This document shows, piece by piece, positions 1-12,361 of a stretch of DNA of 64,000 bases. Location: positions 635,001 through 699,000 of the forward strand of contig NC_092577.1 in NCBI RefSeq assembly GCF_037975245.1. Direction: 5' to 3'. Position 1 is the stretch's first letter. Each line of letters opens with the position of its first letter. The notes below the pieces were generated by a model. It ran no database searches. It saw only the letters and a list, made by a program, of their open reading frames with translations, and had not been told where the DNA came from. The position numbers and the translations under genes were made by a program. Source of the DNA: Apostichopus japonicus. Its lineage: Eukaryota; Echinodermata; Holothuroidea; Aspidochirotida; Stichopodidae.

Positions 1-117
1 CCTAATGTAATGCTTGGTTTTAGCATATTATCAGTTACCACCATTGTTCCAAGAGCATAATTGAAAGTACAGATGGTGTGAAAATAAGGAGGATTGCAAG
101 GTAACATAGATTGTCTC

Positions 118-440
118 AGAAATCCAGCTTTATCAGTCGGAAATCCAGGTTTATCGAACAATAATCCGTGTTTTCGATTGATGATTCAGGTTGATCAAAC
201 GATAATCCATGTTTTGAACCGATAATCTAGGTTTTTCAAGTGATAATCCATACAGGTTTATCTATGATGATCCCGGATTTTCGACCGATTAACATGGATT
301 ATCCGGTTATAATCTTGAATTTTCAAACAATAACCAAAGTTTGTCATCGATAATCGAAGTTTAAAGTTGATATTCCAGATTCCTGTATTCCTGGTTGATA
401 AACTTGAATTATCGCTCGATATATCTAATTATTTGGCATT
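118..440. repeat. Degenerate ~33-bp tandem repeat
   Basis: A phrase like 'aatccaggtttatcga' recurs about every 30-35 bases with many substitutions, alternating with 'gataatcc' motifs. It reads as an old, decayed minisatellite. No open frame of note crosses it. Confidence 0.5.
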
Positions 441-574
441 TGGCTTGCCATACACGTCCCTATATGTAATACACTTGTGACAAATATTCACATACTAGGC
501 CAACGAGAAATAAATATAATGAAGTTATACAAAATACAAAACCCGACCTATCATAGCATGGCCAGTGCCTTTTT

Positions 575-770
575 AAAGAAATTATAAGTGGGTGGGCCAT
601 TTTCCAAAAGGGACCATCATGATACTATCTAAGCGGAGCGCCACTTTTTGTTGCCAAAAATGCCTCCCAAATTGCCGGAAATGTCACTTTCTAGGCCTTG
701 TAATTTGCATTTAAACATTCTTTATTTTGAGATCTCATGTTTTAGAAAAAAAAATTATTCTGTAAAATCA
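575..770 (+). repeat. Copy of a dispersed repeat core (hAT-MITE interior type)
   Basis: The stretch containing 'taagcggagcgccac', 'aatgcctcccaaattgccgg' and 'aggccttgtaatttgcat' matches the interior of the hAT-like MITE at 9469-9766 and, on the opposite strand, 36490-36620. No terminal repeats or target duplication are visible around it, so it is probably a remnant. Confidence 0.5.
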
Positions 771-1859
771 CTTTCTAGGGAAAAAATAAGACTTTGCGGT
801 ACTTAATAAGCTCCGCTTTATTCATTGTTTTACACAGGTAATTGAAGAAATAAAAACACGCTAGTGCATTTTGTTGAGGAGAGGCCGCATATGGGGAATT
901 TATGTGTTAATTTTTAGGTTCGTGTTATTATTATTATTTGTTTTTCCAGCCACCTTCTGGGACCTACTGCAGGGGTGAGGGAGTGGGGGGGGGGGGTGGG
1001 GAGAGACTTGTAACAAGTCTAGTTCCGCTTAAGGATACATCACTTGAATGCACGCCACTGTTTGCATGTATGGTATTAAATTAATTATCCTGCTTCAAGG
1101 CTTCTTAACCCCAATCAGCCCTCCCGTGATATTTTGTAGTTGCGTACGTCATTCCCAGGTTCCATTAATAACAGTAAATAAATTCCTACAGGATATTTGG
1201 CAATCCTGTTATATAGGTGTGTGGAAAGTCCCGGTCGCATTTCCTGCACACCTGTGCATCGCTGGTTCGAAACAGCGTGGCAGCGGACAATACAACTCCA
1301 AGATATCTAGATAACTTCATGTTACTAGATTCACCCCATTGGCTATGAGAATGACCCCCCCTCCCCCACCAACCATCAACACAATTAATCCCACTACTGC
1401 AAAGTGGAGGCGCACTAAAATCAAGTCAGTAGAGACTCCATAGGTCCCTATTAAAGTAGTACAGTCTAAATATAGGCCTATCACAGACAATGGTTGGAAA
1501 TTAGCCAATTATCTTTTCTCCCTCTTGTATGTTCTGTAAGGTCACTTTACGCTTTTGGTAATCACACTCTACCTTGGCCCGATGTTCAAATAGTTGTTTT
1601 TCGGTTTTATAAATATGATAAACAGATTCTCTGGTGGCAGAAGGGATATTTATTTTCTTATTATAAGTTGGCGAGATTATAGATGGAAGACATCTTGATG
1701 ACACATTTTATTGTAAAAAGAGGAATTTAGTAAATTTTGGATTGATTTTAAACTAAATTGGGAATTACCACTATGCAATGTCATGGTACATGTCATGGAA
1801 TCTAAATTATTCATTTACATACAATAGGATACGAATGTGGCATATCGTTACCCAATGAC
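771..1859. other. Gene-free stretch with no recognised feature
   Basis: There is a G homopolymer run near 983-1000 and short random frames (for example 88 codons at 1048-1314) with no domain, splice or codon signal. I see no gene here. Confidence 0.5.
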
Positions 1860-2623
1860 CAGGGGCGCCGCCAGACATTTCACTCTTGGGGGACACAGGG
1901 GGGGGGGGCACAGCACTTATTTATGGGGCACAGTGCTTATTTGTGAATGCCGTCCTGGGGGCGGGGGGGGGGGTCTAAAGGAAGGGGGTATCCCCTGTTT
2001 GATTACTCAGGGGGCCTTAAATGCAGTCTGGTGCTTTATTTTGCAACTTGAAGTAACTTTATATTCAAGAATTTTCGGGCCTAGTCTGTCCGATACTTAT
2101 GTTTTTAATTGAGGCGGATAAATAAGTTATTTTAAAAAAATATGGAAATAAACCCTTTTGCTTTGATAATGTTTTCAAATAATTAAGGGTCATGAGATAC
2201 AATTTGGTGCTATCTGGTGATTTTCCATTATGAGAGATCAAAAGATGTTTCCGCTTGAATAGTTGGGCGGAAGCATACTTCAGCCCCTCCATCTCAAGAT
2301 GGTTTGGGGGAAAGTTTACAACGTAAAGAAGAGTTTTGAAAATTTAAATTTAAATTGACGCAAGGTACTAGTGAAGTTTAAGCACTAGCGGTTCACGCCG
2401 GGGCCCCTGTGGCCTTGTTATTGAGAAACAACTGGTTATTGTGATGGTCGGTGGAAAGAAATTTAACTGATGAACATAATAGTACGTTTCGTCCTTTGTA
2501 AAAAAGTTTTTGTTTGAGTATTTTTTAACACTACAACTCGCATTTGGGGGTACCTGGGGGCACGATTTTTTTTGGGAAGGCACGTGGCCCCCAAAGCCCC
2601 CCCCCCCCTTGGCGATGCCACTG
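1860..2623. mobile_element. hAT-like MITE, 8-bp target duplication with one mismatch
   Basis: The left end is CAGGGGCGCCGCCAGAC and the right end CTTGGCGATGCCACTG, imperfect inverted ends with the CAG...CTG termini typical of hAT elements. The flanking 8-mers are CCAATGAC on the left (1852-1859) and CCAATGAA on the right (2624-2631), matching at 7 of 8 positions. The interior has G/C homopolymer runs and no transposase frame, so it is non-autonomous. The mismatched duplication and divergent ends suggest an older insertion than those at 7152 and 9469. Confidence 0.6.
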
Positions 2624-2673
2624 CCAATGAAATAACTTGGCTGCGTTCTGACCGTCTTTGATTGGTTGGATGT

Positions 2674-3735
2674 TGATGATGTAACAGAGGGGTATCGCAG
2701 TTTACAGTCTGTGTAGATGCTGACAACCGCCCTCTCCTAATTGTGGTTCATGACCTGTTCCGATTCCGAATTCAAACATTGTCTTGACGTTATTTTATAC
2801 TTGTAAATTCCGAGACGTTTTTCTTTAGTATTTATGCCATGGGCGGATGGGGGGGGGGTGGTGACACCTGGGGCTGGGTGATATGGTGGAGGGACTGTTG
2901 ATACTGCTTAAAGGGATTGTCTCATTTCACTTTAGATACAGATTTATGATTTTTTTAATTTTTAATAGCAATATGTGAGATATCTTTTGCGATTCGCGAG
3001 GGCCGGTGGTTGGTTGGGACGGAGTGGGAAGTGTAGGGAGAGGGAGGCAAAGCAGAACATGATTAGCTTTGGGGCCACCTCCTTGTTGCACTACCCCATC
3101 ATAGATGAACTTTACGCACTCTGTGTATACAATGGCATGCGTTCTATCGGGTTCTACGTGTGAGTCTGCGCAAAGCAATATAGCCTACTACAGCCTGAGA
3201 TGGAGTTGCTAGGGAGTGAAAGACATAAAAGGGTCTTTGCCCGCTGTAATTCAGACATGGAAAATAGGTCAGGGATTTCCTTCCTGCAAATTTGATACAA
3301 CTGACCTCTGGTTAGCCTGCATTTGTAACGGATATTATTGTTTGTACATTATTTGACGACACGCAAATGTTCTCAAGATGTTTGTCAGGTCATTTACCTT
3401 ATTAGGTGTCATTAAACTGTCATGATTGCTATTTTTATCTTGTTATTTCCTAGAAGTTGCCGCCTGCATTACCCAACTTCTTGATATAATATAACATGAT
3501 GGTATTTTTTAGTTTTTTTAATTATTATTATTAAGGTGTACTTCACTTGATGTTTTTTTCACCCCCCCCCCCTCCAGCCTCCCCATGGGTCTATTTTCGG
3601 TAGTTTTATATATCTTGGTATAGATGGGAATCTTCACTGTTCTTTTCAAACTAAAAAAAGGAAAAGAAACAGCCATTTCCGAGATGCTTTGAATTCGATA
3701 AAAGCGTGATCTCGTGTACGTGGTATGATCCTCTT
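2674..3735. repeat. ~1.05-kb direct repeat, copy 1
   Basis: This block is paralogous to 5982-7090. Shared landmarks in order are 'gatgatgtaacagagg', 'gtagatgctgacaaccgccc', a G run followed by 'ggtggtgacacctgggg', 'ttgatactgcttaaaggga', 'acgcactctgtgtatacaa' and 'gcgtgatctcgtg'. The copies differ by many substitutions and small indels, so the duplication is not recent. No convincing coding frame is conserved between them. Confidence 0.7.
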
Positions 3736-3835
3736 TCTTGTCAGGATCATCATCGGATCCAGATCTGATCTGCATTTACTCTGCAACCTTGATCCCGTGC
3801 ACAGGATCTGATACTGAGCACGAGATCAGATCCTA

Positions 3836-4010
3836 ATCTAGTGTAAAGGCACCATAGTGCACAGCAATGAATGATCAGGTGGGATAGGGGCACCATAGTG
3901 CACAGCAATGAATGAACAGATTGGATAGGGGCACCATAGTGCAGATCAATGAATGAACAGGTTGGATAGGGGCACCATAGTGCACAGCAATGAATGAACA
4001 GGTGGGATAG
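3836..4010. repeat. Four tandem copies of a ~41-bp unit
   Basis: Units begin 'gcaccatagtgcacagcaat' and continue with 'gaatgaacaggt.ggatagg'. Four copies run head to tail with one to three differences each. A minus-strand frame of 116 codons across it (3750-4100) is only the repeat translated. Confidence 0.8.
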
Positions 4011-4343
4011 GCCTTGTGCGGCTAATATGATATCGCGTTGCCGTAACTTTCTTGTAAGAAAGTTTTGGTTGTAAAATATATTGTTACTGATGTCTCCCAT
4101 TGATTAATTTGAGAGGTTTTATGAAAATATACCCAACAAACAGAATGTTTTGTTGTTGTTTTTGCGTGTTGTTTATATTAATTTAATTTATCATAACAAC
4201 CCTGGGGGGAATTGATGTCTTTTGTGAGGCATTATCCGGTACCAATACATCCCACTGAAGTAAACGGGGCCTGCCACAAAATGTTTGCCCCGAGCCTTGC
4301 ACAAAGACGGCCTTGAGTATTATCATTATGTGAATAAAGCCTC

Positions 4344-5820
4344 ACATAGCCGACATGAGTAGTACCATTATGTCTATAGTATAGCCTACATAAGTAATAC
4401 TATTAGGTCTATAGTATAGCCTACATAAGTAATACCATTAGGTCTATAGTATAGCCTACATGAGTAGTACCATTAGGTCTATAGTATAGCCTACATAAGT
4501 AATACTATTACGTCTATAGTATAGCCTACATGAGTAGTACCATTAGGTCTATAGTATAGCCTACACAAGTAATACTATTAGGTCTATAGTATAGCCTACA
4601 TGAGTAGTACCATTAGGTCTATAGTATAGCCTACATGGATAGTACCATTAGGTCTATAGTATAGCCTACATGAGTACTACCATTAGGTCTATAGTATAGC
4701 CTACATGAGTAGTACCATTAGGTCTATAGTATAGTCTACATGGGTAGTACTATTAGGTCTATAGTATAGCCTACATGAGTAGTACCATTAGGTCTATAGT
4801 ATAGCCTACATGAGTAGTACCATTAGGTCTATAGTATAGCCTACATGAGTACTACCATTAGGTCTATAGTATAGCCTACATGACTAGTACCATTAGGTCT
4901 ATAGTATAGCCTACATGAGTAGTACCATTAGGTCTATAGTATAGCCTACATGGATAGTACCACTAGGTCTATAGTATAGTCTACATGAGTACTACCATTA
5001 GGTCTATAGTATAGCCTACATGAGTAGTACCATTAGGTCTATAGTATAGCCTACATAAGTAATACTATTACGTCTATAGTATAGCCTACATGAGTAGTAC
5101 CATTAGGTCTATAGTATAGCCTACATAAGTAATACTATTAGGTCTATAGTATAGCCTACATGAGTAGTACCATTAGGTCTATAGTATAGTCTACATGGGT
5201 AGTACTATTAGGTCTATAGTATAGCCTACATGAGTAGTACCATTAGGTCTATAGTATAGCCTACATGAGTACTACCATTAGGTCTATAGTATAGCCTACA
5301 TGAGTAGTACCATTAGGTCTATAGTATAGCCTACATGAGTAGTACCATTAGGTCTATAGTATAGCCTACATGAGTAGTACCATTAGGTCTATAGTATAGC
5401 CTACATGAGTACTACCATTAGGTCTATAGTATAGCCTACATGACTAGTACCATTAGGTCTATAGTATAGCCTACATGAGTAGTACCATTAGGTCTATAGT
5501 ATAGCCTACATGAGTACTACCATTAGGTCTATAGTATAGCCTACATGAGTACTACCATTAGGTCTATAGTATAGCCTACATGAGTAGTACCATTAGGTCT
5601 ATAGTATAGCCTACATGAGTAGTACCATTAGGTCTATAGTATAGCCTACATGAGTACTACCATTAGGTCTATAGTATAGCCTACATGACTAGTACCATTA
5701 GGTCTATAGTATAGCCTACATGACTAGTACCATTAGGTCTATAGTATAGCCTACATGAGTAGTACCATTAGGTCTATAGTATAGCCTACATGAGTAGTAC
5801 TATTAGGTCTATAGTATAGG
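4344..5820. repeat. 35-bp satellite-like array, about 42 copies
   Basis: The unit contains 'gtctatagtatagcctac' followed by 'atgagtagtaccattag', 35 bases in all. Monomer variants (aagtaatac, actaccat, gactagtac, ggatagtac, gggtagtac) recur at multiples of 35: the 'ggatagtac' variant appears 315 bases apart and the 'gtctacatggg' variant 455 bases apart, which points to duplication of multi-monomer blocks. It lies between the two copies of the ~1.05-kb direct repeat. Confidence 0.9.
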
Positions 5821-5911
5821 CCGAGTTGGGTTTTAGGTTGAATGCGTAATAAACGGGTACCCGGAAGACCGATCGAACCGCGGAGACGCGCACCCCGGTT
5901 CCAATTCCAGC

Positions 5912-5975
5912 CACCCATGCCCATGCGCCCATGCGCCCATTCGCCCATCCGCCCATCCGCCCATGCGCCCACCGG
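5912..5975. repeat. GCCCAT-rich short tandem repeat
   Basis: Eight or so units of the type 'gcccatgc' or 'gcccatcc' run together at the edge between the 35-bp array and the second direct-repeat copy. The frames through it on both strands are repeat artefacts. Confidence 0.7.
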
Positions 5976-5981
5976 TCAGTT

Positions 5982-7090
5982 TGATGATGTAACAGAGGAG
6001 TCGTCGTCGTTTACAGTCAGCGTAGATGCTGACAACCGCCCTCTTCCTAATTGTGTTTCATGACCTGTTCCGATTCCGACTAAACATTGTCTTGACGTTA
6101 TTTTATACTTGTAAATTCCGAGACGTAATTCTTTCTTAGGCCATGTGGGGATGGGGGGGGGTGGTGACACCTGGGGTTGGGTCATATGGTGGAGGGACTG
6201 TTGATACTGCTTAAAGGGACTGTCTTGTTCCATTTTAGATACAAATTTAGGAATTTCTTAGAACTGTATCTTTTGGGATTCACAAGGGTCAGTCGTTGGG
6301 TCGGAGTGGGAAAAGGGGGAGGAGGGGGGGGGGCAAAGCAGAACACGAATAGCTTTGGGGTCACCTCCTTGTTGAACTTCCCCATCATAGATAAACTTTA
6401 CGCACTCTGTGTATACAATGGCATGCGTTAAAACGGGTTCTACGCGTGAGTCTGCGCAAAGCAACATAGCCTACTATAGACTGTGAGATAAGGGAGTTAT
6501 AGGGTATACGTACAGGGTGTGAAAGACACACAAGGGGTCTTTGCCCACTGTAATTCAGACATGGAAAATATTACGGGGATTTCCCTCCAGGTTGATACAA
6601 CTGACCGTTTGTTATCATATGTCACGAATATCATTGTTTGTACATCATTTGATGACACGCGAAATTTTCTCAAGTAAACTCTCACCTCCCGACGAAGAAA
6701 TGAAAAATGGGTAAATATATACTATTCAGCAAAATAAACGAACATCTAGTTTACAAGATGATGGTCATATCCTATACCGGTTCCTTATAAGGTGTCTTTG
6801 TATTTACATAACTGTTATTTTGGGGTTATTCCCTAAAAAGTTCCGCTGCATTACCCAATTTCTTGATATAATATAATGGTATTATTATTTCCGCTTTCCT
6901 TCTTAATATTGGGGTGTCTATTTTTGGTAGTTTTATATATCTTGGTATAGATTGGGATCCTCACTATTCTTTTCAAATTAAAAAAGGAAAAGAAAACAGT
7001 CAATTCCGATATGTTTTCAATTTATATTAATGATATATGTAAAATATGTGCTTACAAGCGTGATCTCGTGCACGTGGTCTCATCCTCACC
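5982..7090. repeat. ~1.05-kb direct repeat, copy 2
   Basis: Same orientation and same landmark order as the copy at 2674-3735, ending at 'gcgtgatctcgtgcacgtgg'. Near 7010-7055 it has an extra AT-rich stretch absent from copy 1. Most likely an ancestral segment was duplicated together with, or around, the intervening satellite. Confidence 0.7.
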
Positions 7091-7151
7091 CCTCACCCCC
7101 CCCCCAACAACAACAACAATGACATAGGCCTATCGTTATAATCAATCTCAC

Positions 7152-7441
7152 CAGTGGCGTAGGATGGTCCTTTTGAGTGGGGGGCTGAAGTCTGATGGCC
7201 GGCCTGGGGGAGGGGCCTAAGGGGAGGGAGTGTAAATAATTTTGCATTTTCACCTGGCCTTAGATGCAATTTGGTGCTCCAAATGAGATTTTTTTTCTCA
7301 TTTGGAAATGAAAAAGGGGTTTTCTGACTTGCGAAGCGGGGGGTGGGGGGGGGGGGGGTGGGGCGAAATGATACTTCCGCCCCACCATATTTTTCACTGG
7401 GGGGGGGCTGGCGCCCCGGCCCCCCGGTTCCTACGCCCTTG
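7152..7441. mobile_element. hAT-like MITE with perfect 8-bp target duplication
   Basis: The ends are CAGTGGCGTAGGATGG and GGTTCCTACGCCCTTG, which pair over most of their length. AATCTCAC flanks the element directly on both sides (7144-7151 and 7442-7449), the 8-bp duplication expected of hAT transposition. At 290 bp it has no coding capacity. The interior carries 'agatgcaatttggtgc', a phrase also seen near 23985, and long G runs. The perfect duplication implies a fairly young insertion. Confidence 0.82.
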
Positions 7442-7449
7442 AATCTCAC

Positions 7450-9460
7450 AGCCTAAATAATCGACCTTAAATCTGAACAATTAAGTTCCTCTAACCAACT
7501 TTATTATTAATTCACACGATACATACTGCAACATGGTGCAATAATGTTTCCAAACTATAGTGACTCGGGACAGTCAGGAACAGAATAACAATTAACTGAT
7601 TCAGTTTGTACATGGAGACTGATGTTGGCTCTGTTCAAACATCAAGGGATGTGTGAGTTTAATAACACGTCCCTGGTTCGAAGTACGGAGCCACTTTATA
7701 TCCCTGTACGACCACGGGAACCGCATGATATCTGCAGCCATATACTATCGAATATTTTAAATGGTAGGAATATTGAACGTATGTTAAAAAAACTGGATCA
7801 TTATTACCCTGTATCACTGACATAACTTCCTGATCAATATACAACATCCACAAAATGATGTCACTGTGCATGGTCGATTTAAAAACTGACTAATACCCAT
7901 GTAACATAATTACTTAGCTTCGATGTACTTGCCAGCAAGTTCAATAATGTCCAGTTAGTCGATGGAACCATTTTCTATATGACTTCTGTTTCTTTATAAT
8001 AAGGTTCTGTAAGTCGATGTCATTTTAAATTTTTTACTATGTTGTTATGTTATTGCAAGTTCAGATTCTGATACTTTTTCGAAGGGTTAGTCGAGATTAA
8101 TACAAAACTGAATCCCTGATTTTCATGGTTTATCACACAAAAACTGAATTCTTTGATTATCAGGGCTTATCACACAAACACTGAATCTCTGATTATCAGG
8201 GTGTATAACACAAACACATACTTTTGAATCGCACCATAGTGATTTGTTATAAAACAGATTTATTCATGTACTTACTAATTCATAAAGTAATCTAATATAT
8301 GCATAAGGGGAGGTCACGGTTTGAAAAATATTTGAAGTAACTACCTCTCGTTCCCGCTCCATTCCTTCCCCTTTTCTGTAAGACTTTCAACTTTCCAAAA
8401 TCAGGGAAGGAAAAACATGATCGACCATAGTTTTGCCATCTTCCTAAAACAAGAAATACTGCAGAGTGGCACGACAGGTCATCTATAAACAGTGTAATGA
8501 TTTCAAAAATCATTTTTTTTCTTTTCTGTTCTATCTAATTATTTTAAATAAAGTATCAGCTATCCAATATTATTTTCAGGAAAAACAGACACATAATATG
8601 CGCTAATAAACTTTCTTAAGATGAATAAATCAAATTCTCCAATTAGCGTTCATATAAAACCAAAAAATGAGAGTTTATTTACTGTGTCTAATTTGTTACC
8701 TCTTATTTATATTTTAATATTCAATTTCAGGAAACAGTTATAGAATATCTGAAAATTAGGCCAAATTTGGTCCATATAAACCCAGGTTCCTCTGGTGCAA
8801 AATACATCAGATTCTCGAAAATCGCAACATCTGATGAACGGCTGCAAGAACAGATCTATACACCTAAGATAAATTAAAATCAGATAATATGGGTTTTGGA
8901 ACGTTATTCCTGGTACTATACAGTAGCAATCAGTGAATCCGAACCGAAATCAAAAACCAAAATACCACATTTGTTGTTTTGCTTAAAGTTCCAATATGTC
9001 TAAAAATCCTCTCTGTACAGTATAATGCGATGGTTGTCAAAGCTAACTTGACAAAATCCCAGGAATTAGCATAATACTAATGCAGCTAGCCAAAACTATT
9101 GTTACTATGGTAACAGAAGTCATTATCTTATCTTTGTAGTCTAAAGATAATGAAAATACGTGAACAATTTGTTTTCTTTTGTAATCAAGTGAAATCAAGT
9201 TTATTGGAGTAAAGAATAAAATTTTAGACGCTACCATGTTTTGAAGTAGATAAAAGCAGTTGATAAAAGCATAACAGTGTTGTCTTGTAATTATGGAGAA
9301 TTGGAAGGTTGTTGTCAGTTGCCCCATTTAAACCCTGTCGTCATAAATATACATAGACGTGTAGACTTGCTGAAGGCTGTACAGATGCAATAAGACCTGA
9401 GCTCGGTATGGAGATGTGCGTTACGTTCCGTTTGATCAGTGCGTCATTGCTAAACTTCCC
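7450..9460. other. Gene-free AT-rich stretch with a short ~44-bp tandem repeat
   Basis: Around 8100-8215 a unit containing 'ctgaat..ctgattatcaggg' and 'tatcacacaaacact' occurs about three times. Elsewhere there are only short unrelated frames (60-94 codons) without domains, signal peptides or paired splice sites. I see no gene. Confidence 0.5.
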
Positions 9461-9468
9461 CTAGTGAC

Positions 9469-9766
9469 CAGGCGTGCAGCCAGGAATTTGCCAAGGGAGG
9501 GGCGAAACTGTAGATTCGGCATTGCAAATAATCTAAGCGTAGCGCCACCATAATTTGCGCGAAGCGTACAAGAAAATTTTGGCTGAAAATGCCTCCCAGA
9601 TCGCTGGAAATGGCACTTCCCAGGCCTTGTAAGTTGCATCTTAGCATTTTCTCTTTTGAAAATACTAGTGATATCATAAAAACATTCAAACAAATTAAAA
9701 AAAATATGCTCAAGGGGGGGGGGGAGGCGGCTGCCCCCTTTGTCCCCTCCCTTGGCTATGCGCCTG
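9469..9766. mobile_element. hAT-like MITE with perfect 8-bp target duplication
   Basis: The element starts CAGGCGTGCAGCCAGG and ends CTTGGCTATGCGCCTG. CTAGTGAC is present directly on both sides (9461-9468 and 9767-9774). The interior has the conserved core with 'taagcgtagcgccacc', 'gcgaagcgtacaagaaaatt' and 'caggccttgtaagttgcat', found again at 575-770 and reversed near 36490-36620. It encodes nothing. Frames of 87-117 codons that cross it are repeat artefacts. Confidence 0.85.
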
Positions 9767-9774
9767 CTAGTGAC

Positions 9775-11685
9775 GATCCATTGCCCCATGTTTTCATGAA
9801 TAAGCTAGATTATCCATCCAAAAATTGTATCCCACGTAGCAGTATGATTGTTATAAAGGAGGTGTAACCCCCCCCCCCCCCCCTTCTCCAACTCTTTCAT
9901 CTGTCCATGTTACTGATCATGATCCACATCTCAAACCTATCTAGTCTGTCTACTTAAAATACACGAATCTAAACCTCCCCCTCTCCGCCCCCTTCCAACA
10001 CCCATAAATTTAGTCCTAATCCTTCCCTGTTTGCACCCATACTAGTCTTCTTCTTCATACATATATGAAGCCTAACTCTCACAATGTCCTACCCAATCCT
10101 TCAGCTTTCTATAAATGAATCTAAATACAGGTCCCTATTCCCCATCTCCCTGCTCACGAGGAAAGAATGATACAGCTATAAAATGATAGGGGTGGGGAAG
10201 GGGTGGGGTGGAGTGGAGAACTAATTTAAAGGAGGAACTGTTTGACTAATTTCGCGAGTTTAATGAGAGCGGCACATGTTAACAGGAAGCTGTGTAGCGG
10301 TGATGTATTATAAAGGGAGTCATCTTACGGAATTATTTAAATTAAAAAAAAACACTGTAAAGTTTTAAATTTAAAAGCTTTAAATTTAATTTTCCTAGCC
10401 ATATGATTTATACTATGTGGCTATTGTTATACATAAATGATTGGAGCACCATCGTCGTACAATGAAAGGAAAGGGGCGGGAAAGGGGCGGGTAAGGGGGG
10501 AGGAGTGGATTTTATACCACTGGAATGAAAAAGTAGAAGCCCACAACTTACTCAAGTCTAGCCTGCTGATGTTTTTGAACACCCTTTTCAACCTTATATC
10601 CTAAAGTGGTTTCAACGCATATCATATATTTTCTTTACATAATACAATGCTCTTCAAATTTCACCCCTCATTCATTATATGCAACTGTTTCAGCCGCCAT
10701 TACCTCACATACATTCTTCAATGGGGTAATCATTGTGAAATATCAAGTTATAACCTGCAATATTAACTAATATGATGTAATTCCACGAATAAACTGCATT
10801 TTGTAGTGTCGTCTGGATGTCTCACCATCTTGAAATCGTACCAGCCCTAAACTGTGTCGCCCTCCGCGCCCAACCCCTCCCCCCCCCCCCGTGATCTGGC
10901 ACTGCCTTGTTATTGCTATGCTTGGTGGAGGCTGTCTATTCTTTGATCATTCATTTATGATACGGACAAACAATGGATTGATATCCAACACAGAGGTACA
11001 TAGTAGTACAATTCTACATTGAAAGGCCACAGTTACTTAAGTATCAGTATACAGGGGCAGGGGTGAGAGCCGAGCACCCCATTGGACCGGTTCCAAGTTG
11101 GTAATAGGGGAAAAACCTTAAAAAACAGCCGATATAAGTTGCAAGATGTTCGTCTGTCTGTTCTAGAGAGGTGACATGTTACTGCACATTCGTCTAGACG
11201 GATAAAAATAGACAAATGAAATTCCGATGCTCGAGTCTGAAGCGCCATTAAGAGGTTAAGTAAACCTAAACGAACAATGAAAAATAAATACTTAGATTGC
11301 AAAGGATTATTGGGGAATTCAAAAGGCTTTTGTTGCATCAAAAGGGGTTTTCTTGCTCTGTGTTTATACGTTGCAAATTTTCCCTAAGATTATTCCCTAA
11401 GAAATTTTCCCTGGCTTCGGTCAGCTTGCGAGTCTATAAGCCTCCATGGCTTCTTTCGCGAGTTCCTGCTTGCGGGAAGATCACACATATACATATATAC
11501 ATTAAAAAGGAATGGGATAATAGAACTGATGTCCTTTATTTATGTTGGTAATACGATTACTAGAAAGATCATGATAACATCTTAATGCGAATTGTACTTT
11601 TTTTTTCTCACAGCCAAAGGAATTCACGTGAAGTTTATGATGTAATAAAGAGGAAAACAAACAATGAATTGGTTTCAGTTTTGAT
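9775..11685. other. Gene-free stretch
   Basis: It contains C homopolymer runs (about 9869-9883 and 10877-10890), an AT-rich tract near 10330-10400 and short frames of no recognisable family. No splice-linked coding pattern was found. Confidence 0.45.
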
Positions 11686-11822
11686 TGGTCAGTATACGTA
11701 TACGTTTAACAATTCTTTCTGATGAAATCTGATTGGTCAGTATGAAGCTTACGTACAACATTTTAAATTCTATGTGATGAAATCTGATTGGTCAGTATAA
11801 AGCTCACGTATACGTTTAAAGG
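11686..11822. repeat. ~70-bp tandem repeat, about two and a half copies
   Basis: The phrase 'gattggtcagtat' followed by 'aagct.acgta' and 'gatgaaatct' recurs head to tail. A related diverged copy lies at about 18480-18545, so the family is also dispersed. Confidence 0.65.
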
Positions 11823-12199
11823 GTCTATAGAATGAATCCGAGAGAAGCATCGCTTGATGGGAGCGAAATGCCGTGTGCAAATCATCCCTATGGCAACACA
11901 CTGAAACTCGACTCCCAGTAGCGTAGACAGATACTGATCTACATGATACAGTAGTATACACGCAGTATGTACAATATATATACACACTGATCTACAGTAC
12001 TGTATGTAGCCGAGTACACTGTTCACATATACAGCGCTAGCTAGATTGCCGAGTCGTAACGCTCGTACGTACTATACTAGGGAATTGTGTGTAACAACTC
12101 CTCGCTCGTACGTACACGACCGTAATTAGCTTCACTATTATACTTATACACAAATATCTTGGTCTAGGTGCATATACAGGGCCGGGACACAGTCTACTC

Positions 12200-12361
12200 G
12201 AAATACACATCGAAATTGTGTCTAGCTCTACAAAGCAACGTAGGACTAGGAGAATGAATTGAAACAAGACAGCAAAATCTCTCTGGTAGATTCTTTTGAA
12301 AACTGGAAAACGCTGAAGGAGGTCGGTGTTTGCTATACCGCAGTTGAAGTAGCTTAGGCCA
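12200..12361 (+). other. Possible non-coding first exon or promoter-proximal region
   Basis: A sequence ending CCAG followed by GTAAGT at 12362 is a near-consensus splice donor. The preceding ~300 bases are richer in CpG than the neighbourhood. It could be the untranslated first exon of the small gene at 15094-15717, 2.7 kb downstream. Nothing in the sequence proves the link; transcript evidence would be needed. Confidence 0.25.

Noticed and set aside
4344-5820. CRISPR-like array of regularly spaced repeats
   Set aside because: The units are contiguous with no unique spacers, and the DNA is eukaryotic; it is a satellite.
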